64,000 nucleotides of DNA, taken from positions 3,557,328 to 3,621,327 of the forward strand of contig WNKI01000001.1 of the NCBI GenBank assembly GCA_015350385.1, given 5' to 3'. Source of the DNA: Aculops lycopersici (taxonomy: Eukaryota > Arthropoda > Arachnida > Trombidiformes > Eriophyidae). Both the position numbers and the translations under genes were made by a program. The first letter of the stretch is position 1. Each line of letters begins with the position of its first letter. Of this stretch, positions 1 to 10,958 are shown piece by piece. The notes beneath the pieces were generated by a model, which searched no databases, was not told the DNA's origin, and worked only from the letters and a program-made list of their open reading frames with translations.

Positions 1-58
1 TCGAGCGTCGAGTAGTTAGCGAACCACAAAACCGGAAGTTAAAGCTAAAGGAACCAAA

Positions 59-1951
59 ATGACCCCAGCAGCGGCAATGGCATCTGCAACGCTGACAACA
101 TTGAAACCTTTGTTGCCGGCAGCAGTCCCGATACTAACCCTGCTATTTCTCAAGGCCACCGAGTACAACTCTCAACTAGGACAGGATAGTTGGTATGACG
201 AGTACGATTACATCATTGTAGGCGGCGGCTCGGCTGGTGCTGTGCTGGCTAACAGGTTGTCGGAGGAGGAGAGATTTAGTGTACTATTACTGGAGGCTGG
301 TGGCAATGAGAATATTCTGTCCGATGTGCCGGCCATCGCAGGTGCCCTTCAACTAACCGACCTGAATTGGCGCTACAAGACGGAGCCCCAAGAGAACGCC
401 TGCTTTGCCATGAACAATCGTAGCTCCGCTTGGCCTCGTGGCAAGGTACTAGGTGGGACATCGGTGTTGAACTTTATGCTTTACGTTAGAGGCAACAAGA
501 ACGACTACAATCACTGGGCCAGTCAGGGATGCGAGGGTTGGTCTTGGCGCGAGGTGTTGCCCTACTTTTTGAAGGCAGAGGATCAACAGGATGTCGAAAA
601 GGTGGCCACGGGCTACCACGCTACAGGTGGTCCGCTCACGGTGGAGACCCGGAAGGACTGGTCGCCTATTGCACTGGCGTTTCCAAAGGCCGGTCGCGAT
701 TTGGGCTACCCTATTGGCGACTTCAACGGGCCTGTACAAGCGATGTTTGCCAATCCCCAGGGAACCCTGCGTCACGGATCTAGATGCTCAACCAGCAAAG
801 CCTACCTGCAGCCAGCGCGTCATAGATTAAACTTGCACATTGTAACCCATGCCATGGTGACCAAGATTCTAATTGATCCCGAGAGTAAACAGGCAACAGG
901 AGTTCAATTTGACCGAGACGGCGAGACGTATGTAGTTGAAGCAAGACGCGAGGTTCTACTCTCAGGCGGAGCCATAAACTCTCCCCAGTTGCTGATGTTG
1001 TCAGGTGTGGGTCCAGCCAATCACTTGCAAGAGCTCGGCATTGAAGTGATTGAGGATTTGCCAGGAGTTGGGGAGAATTTGCAAGATCATTTGTGTGGTG
1101 CTTTGGCATTCAGTGTTCAGAGGAGGGTAACTATCACACCTAAACGCATGATGACTATCAAGAATTTCATAGACTATTTTGCTCATGGCAAGGGAATGCT
1201 CACTGCCCAAGGTGGTTGCGAGGGTATTGGATTTGTGAAGACCAAATATGCCAATCAATCAATTGATTGGCCGGATATCGAGATCCACATGCTCGCCTCC
1301 ACACTGGGCAACTCCGACGATGGAAGCAAGGTTGTTAATCTAAGAGAGGATTGGTTTGATGCATTCTATGGGCCCTACAGGGGAAAGGACCAATTCTCGT
1401 TGTTTCCTACGCTATTGAGACCGAAGTCTCGAGGGTTCATTAAGCTCCGCTCGGCAGATCCCTATGAGCATCCAGCAATTGATCCGCGTTATTTTACTGA
1501 TCCTGAGGGGCAGGATCTGAGGGTTATAACCGAGGCTATGCTGATTTCCAAGGAAATTGGGCTGGCGCCCTCGTTTCAGCGATACAATTCTTCCCTATTC
1601 GAAACTGTGGCTCTCGGATGCGAGGGACTCGAACTCTATTCTCCCCAATACATGTCCTGCTTAGCTAAACAATTCTCCTCAACTATCTACCATCCAGTTG
1701 GTACCTGCAAGATGGGACCCATTGAGGACCCAATGACAGTCGTAGACTCGCAACTTAGGGTTAAGGGCATTGGAAATCTCCGTGTCGTTGACGCTTCGGT
1801 GATGCCAACCATCGTGTCGGGTAACACCAATGCCCCCACCATTATGATAGCCGAGAAGATAGCCGATCTTATCAAGGGTGAGCAATTGGACCCTTTCGAT
1901 CCAGAGGAGCAGCAACAGCGACCAGATAGTCGCATGCAACATGGACAATAG
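59..1951 (+). CDS. GMC-family oxidoreductase 1 (glucose dehydrogenase-like)
   Basis: A 630-residue FAD-dependent GMC oxidoreductase in one exon. An N-terminal hydrophobic stretch (about residues 18-32) suggests secretion or membrane association. The FAD dinucleotide-binding motif GGGSAG is at 55-60, followed by the E of LLLEAGG. GMC signature 1 is seen as GGTSVLNFMLYVRG and signature 2 as GGAINSPQLLMLSGVGP. The catalytic His is in HPVGTCKMG (about H545), with the partner Asn in SGNTNAPT (about N589). Family members oxidise sugars, alcohols or ecdysteroids; the substrate cannot be read from sequence. The start has a good context (CAAAATG). A paralogue lies 1.2 kb downstream on the same strand, so this is a tandem duplication. 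Compared with the paralogue it carries about 25 extra residues near 420-450 and no intron at the SGN codons. Confidence 0.93.
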   Translation: MTPAAAMASATLTTLKPLLPAAVPILTLLFLKATEYNSQLGQDSWYDEYDYIIVGGGSAGAVLANRLSEEERFSVLLLEAGGNENILSDVPAIAGALQLTDLNWRYKTEPQENACFAMNNRSSAWPRGKVLGGTSVLNFMLYVRGNKNDYNHWASQGCEGWSWREVLPYFLKAEDQQDVEKVATGYHATGGPLTVETRKDWSPIALAFPKAGRDLGYPIGDFNGPVQAMFANPQGTLRHGSRCSTSKAYLQPARHRLNLHIVTHAMVTKILIDPESKQATGVQFDRDGETYVVEARREVLLSGGAINSPQLLMLSGVGPANHLQELGIEVIEDLPGVGENLQDHLCGALAFSVQRRVTITPKRMMTIKNFIDYFAHGKGMLTAQGGCEGIGFVKTKYANQSIDWPDIEIHMLASTLGNSDDGSKVVNLREDWFDAFYGPYRGKDQFSLFPTLLRPKSRGFIKLRSADPYEHPAIDPRYFTDPEGQDLRVITEAMLISKEIGLAPSFQRYNSSLFETVALGCEGLELYSPQYMSCLAKQFSSTIYHPVGTCKMGPIEDPMTVVDSQLRVKGIGNLRVVDASVMPTIVSGNTNAPTIMIAEKIADLIKGEQLDPFDPEEQQQRPDSRMQHGQ

Positions 1952-2000
1952 ATTGGTGGGAGATCATTAAGAACGCTAGTGCTTCCATTGGGTTGGGAGA

Positions 2001-2275
2001 AAACCAACAAGAGGTACTATAAGACTAGGAGGCTAGACTAGGAGGCAAAACTTGGAGATATTTGAATTTGTGCAATATTTGAATAAATATGAAGTTAGGT
2101 GCCATCTTATTTATGTTAAGATAGTTTTGTATCGCCTGACTACAGTATTTGACTGTGTACTTTTCAAGACTCGTAAAGGTTGCTCTATCCTAACACCATG
2201 TGCATGGGTGTTATCATTTGCTACCAAAACTCAAAGCCGGACCTCATATATGAGACATGAGAATGGTGCATTCTA
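2001..2275 (+). repeat. Inverted repeat, left arm
   Basis: This segment begins in the 3' flank of the first GMC gene. Its reverse complement recurs at 5206-5732. Two blocks align well, 2001-2181 with 5732-5552 and 2217-2275 with 5265-5208. The short stretch near 2182-2205 also matches around 5524-5500. The arms enclose the second GMC gene. Confidence 0.8.
2082..2087 (+). terminator. Poly(A) signal of GMC gene 1
   Basis: AATAAA lies about 130 bases after the stop codon of the first GMC gene and inside the left inverted-repeat arm. Confidence 0.5.
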
Positions 2276-3119
2276 AGTTATCAAACTCAAGGGCGAGTAT
2301 GTCGGGGAATAAAGGCATTCTATTGCGCTAGCTAGTCATTTTCTATTCGAGTCCGAGACATCAGTGAGTGACCTGTGCCAAATGTCGGTAGATATTCCAG
2401 GTTCATATATAATGAACTATCATCGCAGGTGACTCTAGCGACATATTGTATTGTCCTCTACACTTAATATCTTTCGTATCTCGTATTCGGCGATGCTTCG
2501 ATAATCCCATCAACCTGTTGAAGGGATCACCCGCGTATTATACTGCAAGCAAACAATTTTTCATCATCATCCTAGTGGAACTAGCGTGAGTGAAATGGAT
2601 AAATCAAATGAACAGTTGAGTTTCCAAGGCGAATCATATTTACAATAAAAATCCCTCGAATCCGACGGAATAATATGCAAGTAAATGAGTGGAGTGAGGA
2701 TTCTGGGATGAATATAAGACCAATGCCCTTGGTTATCCTTGTCATTAAATATCTATCTCACCTGATTCACGCGCCACAACACTTGAAGCACACCTGTCAA
2801 TCTCATTTTATGATGCTGCAACTACTTGGTTGGCAAACATAAAGATTTGCCAACCAACTAGCAGTTAATATTGCGGCGAAGCTAGGTATTAGCTTCCTGC
2901 TCAGATTTTTATTGCACATATGGTGTGTAGTTTGCGGCGATTGCTTTGTTAGTTTTCCATATAATAATAGAGATTCAGTCCAATGATTTTCACAGTCCGA
3001 CACCAGCCAACAGAGTAAGTAAGTTATACGATAATATAGGGGAATTCGTACAATAGGAATTCGACGCATAGGGCGACATAGTTTCTCCAAGACCAATAGT
3101 AATAGCAAAAACAATCGCC
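2276..3119. other. Intergenic region between the two GMC genes
   Basis: No supported coding sequence is visible on either strand. It should hold the promoter and 5' leader of the second GMC gene, but no TATA box or other definite element was recognised. Confidence 0.5.
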
Positions 3120-5008
3120 ATGTTGTTCTATCTACTACCCTCGATGTTGCCATTCATTGCCTTACTATTGATGCGAGGCGACAATTTTTTTTCCGGCTTC
3201 ACCTCAAACAATTGGAATGAAGAGTATGATTATATAATCATTGGCGCCGGAACTGGCGGCTCCGTTATGGCCAACAGGTTGTCGGAGAACAGCGAGACGC
3301 GTGTGCTCCTACTGGAGGCGGGTGGCGACGAGAACTTCCTATCGAGGGTACCGCTCTTTGCACCTGTGCTAGCGAAGAGTCCCATCGATTGGAATTACAC
3401 AACAGTGCCACAGGAAGAGGCGTGTCTCGGTCTCGAGGGACGTATATCGGAGTGGCCCCGCGGCAAGGTACTCGGCGGTTCGTCCTCGATCAACTTCATG
3501 TTGTACGTCAGGGGAAACAGGCAGGACTACGACCAATGGGCCGACTTGGGCTGCGAGGGTTGGAACTTCGAGCACGTGTTTCCATATTTCCTCAAGAACG
3601 AAGACAACGCCGATCCAGAAATAGCGGCAAGCGTTTACCATGCAACAGGTGGCTACCAAACCGTGGAGACTCGCAAGGACTACGGCCCCATTGCTAGCGC
3701 CTTCCCCAAAGCCGGCGAGGACATGGGCTACATTGCAGCGGACTTTAATGGAGCCAACCAGTTAGCATTTATGAATCCGCAGATGATGCAACGACATGGC
3801 GAGCGATTATCCGAGAGCAGCGCCTATTTGTATCCAATTAGAGATAGGAAAAACTTGGACATTGTCACTCATGCTCTTGTAACAAAAATTATTTTCAACG
3901 ACCAGAAGGTCGCCACGTCGGTTCAGTTTGATCGAGCGGGTGGCACTTATACTGTGCGAGCCAGAAAAGAGATTATTCTTTCGGGTGGAGCAATCAACTC
4001 GCCACAACTGCTCATGCTCTCAGGTGTTGGACCAAGAGACCACTTGGAGGAGATGGGCATTGAGGTTGTGGCCGACTCGCCGGGTGTTGGCCAAAATTTA
4101 CAGGATCACATCTCAGGCGAGATTGACGCTACGGTGAGACAAAACACTGCCATTGTACCTAGCAGAGATCTTACGAAAAAGAAAACCTACTTCGATTATC
4201 TAACCCTCGGCTCTGGACCCCTGACTTCCGGTGGCTCTTGTGATGGTATTGGATTTATAAGGACTGAACGGGCATCTGAGCGGTACACTTTGCAACCAGA
4301 TATTGAGCTTTACATGCTTACAGTCAACTCCAAGTCGGTGTCTGAGGGACGCGATGGAATTAGACTGCTGCCTACACTCTTACATCCAAAATCACGTGGT
4401 TTCATCAAGCTAAAGTCCACAAATCCGTATGAAAAGCCAATAATCAATCCGAGATATCTAACCGAACCCGATGATGTCAAGACTTTGGTTTCGGCGATGA
4501 AATTTGCCCTTAAGTTTGCCCAAACACCCGCTTTCCTTGAATTCAATACTACCTTGGATATGACCCCAGAAAAGGGGTGCGAGAGCTATGAAATGTACTC
4601 GGACGATTATCTAGAGTGCGCTGTGCGCCACAAAACCCTGACTATCTGGCATCCCACGAGCACTTGTAAAATGGGCCCAGCAAACGATCCACTGGCAGTT
4701 GTGGACCCACAACTTCGAGTTAGAGGTGTGAAAAATTTACGGGTAGTGGACGCGTCTGTCATGCCTTTGGTCATATCAGGTAAGTAGTTGAACCATTCTT
4801 TTTTTCCAAGCACCAACCTCCACCTGTTAGTCAACTCATCCTAACCTCATTATTCCAACGACATCCAGGCAACACCAACACCCCCACCGCAATGATTGCA
4901 GAGAAGATTTCTGACCTCATCATGGGTCGGCAATTGAAACCGTTTGCGCCCGATGTCAATTCAGCTGACAATAGAGAAAACGGATATAAGAAAAAAGTGA
5001 GCCACTAA
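3120..5008 (+). CDS. GMC-family oxidoreductase 2, two exons
   Basis: A tandem paralogue of the upstream gene. Exons are 3120-4779 and 4869-5008, giving 599 residues. The 89-base intron (GTAAGT..CAG) splits the Gly codon of the active-site motif, and splicing restores SGNTNTPTAMIAEKISDLI, the expected family C-terminus; the unspliced frame stops early. A hydrophobic N-terminus (residues 1-18) resembles a signal peptide or anchor. The FAD motif is GAGTGG at 42-47, signature 1 is GGSSSINFMLYVRG, signature 2 is GGAINSPQLLMLSGVGP, and the catalytic His is in HPTSTCKMG (about H511) with Asn about 555. The start follows CGCC, a good context. Substrate is unknown. The whole gene sits between the arms of an inverted repeat. 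Confidence 0.92.
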
Positions 5009-5083
5009 AGGTTCTCTGGTGTGTCAAATACCTCACCGGAGCCTTCGTGAGCTTAATAACTAGTCAGTCTCAAAATCGGAAGA

Positions 5084-5089
5084 AATAAA
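5084..5089 (+). terminator. Poly(A) signal of GMC gene 2
   Basis: AATAAA lies about 75 bases after the spliced stop codon, a normal distance. Confidence 0.55.
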
Positions 5090-5205
5090 CCATCAGTTTT
5101 GCATTCCTTCTTGACTTTGACGATATAACTGTTTCATTTGCTTCGATAGTCTTATGGGAAATCATGAGCTTGAAACTATTTGATCCCCACAATCTCAACT
5201 CCGGT

Positions 5206-5732
5206 AAAATGCACCATTCTAACGTCTCATGTATGATGTTCGGCTTTGAGTTTTGGTAGCAAATACTGCGATTTTCCCCTAGGAACAATATTTACCAGTC
5301 CTGACGGGATGGAGCGATTTCCTCTACTCTCAGCGTCCATCTTGATCGACTCTGCAGCATTTAGGTACTCAAACTCGGTAAGTGATTCCGAGCTCGATGA
5401 TAAGTGGCAATATTCTATTGAGAGATTAATTTGATTATCTGTCATTATCGATATCTATTGTGCGCCGTTCGAGAAAAATCAACAGGTTAGTTTCGATATA
5501 ATGCACATGGGGCTAGGGTAGAGCACCGGATTATTACTCTGTCTTATTAACCAACCTTTACGAGTCTTGAAAATTACACAGTCGAATACTGTAGACTGGA
5601 GATACAAAACTATCTTAACATAAATAAGATGGCACCTAACTTCATATTTATTCAAATATTGCACAAATTCAAATATCTCCAATTTTGGCCTCCTAGTCTA
5701 ACCTCTGGTCTTATAGTACCTCATGTTGGTTT
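5206..5732 (-). repeat. Inverted repeat, right arm
   Basis: On the minus strand this repeats 2001-2275 in the same order. It is interrupted by about 235 bases of unmatched sequence (5266-5499) and a further insert of about 27 bases (5525-5551). The matched blocks are roughly 90 percent identical by eye, so the duplication is not very old. Confidence 0.8.
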
Positions 5733-8700
5733 AGCGTTGAGTAAATTAATTGTACAGAGAATCCAATTTTATGGAATAAGATTGAGTGGTCTCAAAGGGC
5801 AAGCGCAACATGTCAACAACCGCGGCGGATCCCGAATCAGCTCTCATCGGTATGGTAGTTGAGCTTTGTGGTTAATACGCGCCGCAGAGTGAAGTTTAGA
5901 TTATCATGTTTAGCATTTGCATCTAGAATCAATACAACTAAAATGATAACATTGGGCAAAACCAACAATCGGTTGCACCCGATGAGGTTATTGTGTGTTG
6001 GCATTCGCCTCGCTTCTTTGCCGAAAACCAAACTGGATAACGCTAAAGGCTGCCACAAGCAAGGAGGAGCGCGATTCCGGGGCCAAAGAGAGCAACTTCC
6101 ACCTATCTTCTGTAGTTTTAACAGTGTCTAACAATGAGTCAAGTGGAAATATTCTGGTCGGACTGCTCTCTAACATTCGACTGTCACTTAGAATCAACTT
6201 GCATAGTTTGAGAATAATCGGTTGGCAGGTTATGATATGTTGCGTATGGGACTCATAGAGGCACCGGGTCGTCGTTTCCGGTCGAGTCTTTGCCAAGTAA
6301 TGAAACTTTAGCGATTGAATACTGTGGAATAATAACTGCATAATAACTGAATATCACATATCGCACCACTCTGCGGCCTTAAGCTTACAGATGAGTTCAA
6401 AATCCACCCCCTTGAAGCTTCTTTGGTTGCTGTCGACAAGAGACTAATGTCGCAAGTTTCACACAAAATCCACGACAGGTCCGAGTAAAATACTCTGCCA
6501 TCTCGTCCGGCCTCCTAACGAGTGTTCCCAGCTGCGACGTGTACAAGTTTCGAGATTAAACTGGACTGTGATTGAATCTGCAAGATGGACTTCTTGAGCT
6601 CAGAGATTTCAGACCAGGTTCAAACATTAAAATTTGACTCCGATTTAGGCTCGAGTTTGGAGAAAAGTTGAGCCTGAGACATCGAGATCCTAACCTACAA
6701 ACCGCAAGCCAGCAAACAAAGTCTATTGTAATTTTGTAGCATTCAAGTAAGTAGTTGAGAGAGGAAGGATTGCGAGCTCGGCGAATTGATGCAAACCATA
6801 TCCAGCGACTTGAGATCGAAAAACGTGATTGCGCAATTACTTTACAAATTCCCTCTCACTAGCATAGTTATCATTAATGATAGCTCAGGTGAGAAGCGGA
6901 AATTTCCGGCGTCGCATCAGAGGGAAGGAGTATTTGAGGAAAGTCTAAATCTCTTTTTGGTCGTGCTAATTGAATTGGCTCACCTGCCTCACTTGTTGCG
7001 ATTACGGCACAACCTCGCGGTGGTGGTTGCATTCGAGGAGTCAGCGATAGACCTCTCTGTATCACTTGGCGGCTGCGATCTTACAGGTGGACCCGTTGCC
7101 CTCTGGGGGTCATAAAGTGAAATGTGCATTAAATATGTCCGCACAAAAACTTTCCAGCTTTACCTCTCTTCACCTGGACTTTTTAATTGATATCTCCGTT
7201 GTTTGTTGTCTGTGTGGTGGAAAGGCGAGCGAAAGTAGCAGAAGCGAAAGTTTATTGGCTGACTCAAGCTGGAGTCATTCAAGTACTTCCTCCAACTTTT
7301 TGCAACAATAACTCCGGTCGACTTTTGAACTTTCCACCGACTCAATCGTGTCTCTCGTCCTCTCCAGTATATAACTTCAGCGTTGCAACTTCTCCCTCTC
7401 GGAGCTCGATGCTCAAAAGCGCAAACTCCAACTCGATGTCGTTCGATTCATTCATCATGGAAACTGGAGGGCAACAATCGATTGCGACTGTAAGCGAAAA
7501 GGTAAGTTTTTTCTTTAAGTGAGTTTGTTGGAAATGAAAGCCGAGTGTCAGGTTACCCGGCGACACACGACACTAGCCTTCTGCATGGTGAGATTCGATT
7601 TGTTACTGGGCAAAGAAGAAAGGAGAAAGATGGAATGAAATGAAATGATCCTCTTGGTTACAATTGTGAGCCAAAGGTTATTGCAACCCCAGTACCGAGA
7701 CCAGCAACAAGTGGCCGCCGAGCACAATGTTATCTGGCCGAGAGTTTGTTAGCAAAACCGCGAGATAGACTCACAAGTGAAGTCACAACAACAACCACTA
7801 CAACAAAGAGCAGTGATAGTCAAGTGTGAGAATCTCATCCATTTAATTCGGTTAAACGTCCATCTCTTTCTCTTGCTCGCTAAGCTTACGTCTTCTGAAG
7901 GGAAAGGTTGCGTGGAGGAAAACTTTGGACTCAAGTCAGCCGCTCAGTTAGTCAGTCAGTAAGTTGGTCGGTCGGATTGTTAGGAAATACACAAAGGCGA
8001 CTCAATCGAGCTCAACTCACTCCACTTCAGTTGCAAGGCGCCTAATTGAATGGAAGGCTAAAGTCGACTTCGAGGAGAGCTCAAGTGATGGGATGCAAAT
8101 CCGGCAAGAGGAAGATGCATCATCAGGTGGTTGATGCGTCTAGCTATGGCAAAAGCGCCGTTAGAATTATGAGCAGCGCCAGTCAGTGATCAAGTGGCCA
8201 GCTAGAGGCTTAGAGCCCATGTTGCTGTCGGTGGTTGCGCAATATTAAGGTCGCATCCCTCTCTCTCTCTCTCTCTCGCTTACTTGGTCAGTTTCTCGGT
8301 GTCTTTACATCTCCGTTGGCCGGGGCTTAAGGTCGCGTTGAGTGGCGAGCAGTTAGTTGTCTACCAGGTGAGACCAAGCCAACACAGGTTGCGGTGGCCA
8401 CCGGTCACCTGTTGAATGTGACTTGGCGGTTTGCAGGTTTACAGATGAGTTGGCTAGTCACCAGGGTGACAGTGGATTGCTTAACCAAGAGACATGAGGG
8501 GAAGAGAGAGAGAGACACTGACCCGAGGACTGCAATCACCGTAGCACTATCATCTTTCGCCATTCATTTTGAATTGAAGCCGAGCTCAGGTGCGCAGACT
8601 CAACAGGTGATCTGGCCACCACTCAGTGCTCAACTTGACCACTCGAGTGGCTGGCTTTCCATCGAACGCGCGAGTTACTCCCCCACTTCAAAGAGAAAAA

Positions 8701-10958
8701 CAAGCTGACTGAGCTTAAAGATTTGCCCACTCGAACCACCGTCGGCTGCAAGCTATTTGCAAACCTCCAACCCGAACGCGAAGTGATCTTGAGGAAAACT
8801 CTCAAGATCCTGCGGCTAATCAGATCAGTGTTGAGTCTCTACTAGAATCTGTTTTGCGGAGGGGGAACGGAGTCCATTTGGACACTAATAAGCGCCGTAT
8901 TTCAATCTCGACTAAAGAAGGGAGAGTTTAAGTAAAATTTAGTGCTAGCTTCAAGAAAGTCCCGTTATAATTCCATCCCCTCGTCCTTAGTTAAAGTTAG
9001 TATCTGTGCTTTCGGACTGGAACGTTTCGCCGCTTCCACCTCTCGCAGCCCCGACTTCATCTTGGAGCAGTTTGAAGTTTTTGGAGAAAAATTGTTTTTA
9101 TTAGCCAGCGACAGGTAAGGCAACAGGCGAGAGCTGACTTGCGCTTGTGAGCTACCCGAGGACGGCGAGTTTATTTGCTCGCGCCTTTGCTCTGAGCGTC
9201 GAGAGTGAAACTGAGGCAACCGGCTTAATTACCATTAGCCGTTTATAAAATTGAGTCGCCATCGTTCGGCAAATGAGAGGTAAAATTTAGCAGTGCAACG
9301 AGTTGGATGAGGCGGGGAGCAAGTTAGCGGATAGGATCGCATCGGTGGAAAACTCACACCGAATTAGAGAGGCAGCGGCAGCCACAGGTGAGCAAAGCAA
9401 ACAAGTTGTTGCTGTTGTCGACGAGACAGCAGGACGATTTTGTGTTTGGAAGCAGAAGTAACTTTGAATAACTCGGCTATCAATGCAACGAGTAAATGCA
9501 AAGAGAAAAGTCAAGTGGACACAGCAATAGGAATAGCGACAGCAGCAGCAACAACATAACCAGTCGGCACCAATCGTTAGCCTCCACCTTCTGTCTTCGG
9601 TTGCCGCTGCTACTTGTGGGGTTGACTCGGTGACCATAGAGCAAACAACACGATTCGACAAGCTAGCTAACTGGCTTTCTAGCTCGCCAGTGACAAGTCG
9701 AGTGATTAAAGTAGCATTCGGGTTAGAGGAGTTGCGCAGACGAGAGGCAAATTTTTAAGCGAAGCCGAATGTTTTACGTTGGCTGTCAAGTGTGTGCGAG
9801 ACTGGAGAAAGACTGATATCATTAGCTTGCGAGGCATTTTGCTCAGGTGACATTAAATGTGGACGACTTCTGTAAGGATTGCGACTGTTGCGACGACTAC
9901 CACGTCGACGACGCAAGACGGAGAGTTAAGATTGAGTTTCAGCCAAGACCACGAAGAATCAAGAGCACGCAAGTCGAGCAAATAGAAGCAAGAGCTTGAA
10001 GGTTAGAGGCTAGAGGTTAGAGGTAAGAGGCAAGAGAAAAAGCGATACAAGAAAAGTAGTTGACTCGACGAGCTAACTAACTGGCCAATGGGCGCACAGA
10101 TTGCAGCAACAAGTGGTCATAGTGAAGCAGCAGCAGCTAGCTAATGACGAAACGGACGACAATCGCGACGAGGGAATATCAACGGCCGCAAAATCATTAG
10201 TGTGGTTTGGTTACCGTTGCGTTTGCAGGCTTCGCTTGTGGGTCAGTCGGATCTTCACTTTGCCATCATCTTGATATCAAGCTTCAACGGACCGAAAGTC
10301 CATCTGGCACACAAACGAGACATTCTAAAGCAGAGAGATAGAGACAGAGACAAGATCTATACAAACTGCCGCTACAAGTGAGCAACGAGGAGCAGATAGA
10401 GACGATTGCAGAGACGACAAACGGAGTTGAGGTAAAAAGTGTCGCCTCCTCTTGTATTCCACAAGCGAGAGATCCATTTGCATTTGTTAGTTTGCCAAAC
10501 AATTTGTTGCTAAGTGTGCTGCAGAGTAGTGGAAGTGGACACTTGGCAAAGACAACAAGTTTTTTGTCATCATTGGCTAGCCGGCGAGTTGAGCAGCACT
10601 AGTGAGCGTGACGACAGGAGAGCTTTTCAACAGGAAGGAAGGGAGGAAGTTTGCAAACTAAGGGTGAGATTGTTTGCCAAGAGAGTCGAACGCTGACATA
10701 ACAATAGTTTCATTGTCTCTCATGGTTTTGTTGTTACAAATCAACCAACCAACAACAACGCCGCTGATCAACCGAAACGAGAGCCAGCAAAACGCATGAT
10801 TGAAACCAAAGGAGAGAGGGCGAGTGAAAGAAGGATAAGCTTGGTGGAAGGAATAATCTAAATCTTGTGGCAGGATTGTGGAAGGACTAACGATTAGCAT
10901 ACAAGAAGTCCGCAAGGATCCAGCTCCTTGTTAGCAAGTGAGCAAGATAAGAGGATAG
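5733..10958. other. Long gene-poor region upstream of the cadherin
   Basis: Short open frames here show no recognisable domain. Several good donor-like sites (for example after 7501, 9116 and 9388) and many CAGGTG words suggest 5' untranslated exons and control DNA, probably of the cadherin. One possible first coding exon is 7409-7501 (31 codons ending at GTAAGT), but I found no partner exon for it. Confidence 0.4.
8259..8277. repeat. (CT)n microsatellite
   Basis: Perfect CT dinucleotide run of about nine units in the gene-poor region. Confidence 0.9.

Noticed and set aside
5837..6341. Minus-strand frames that might be a third, inverted GMC gene suggested by the inverted repeat
   Set aside because: No FAD motif or GMC signature is present in any frame.
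10378..10602. 74-codon frame before the cadherin
   Set aside because: It begins at GTG, has no domain, and a donor-like site inside it suggests untranslated leader.
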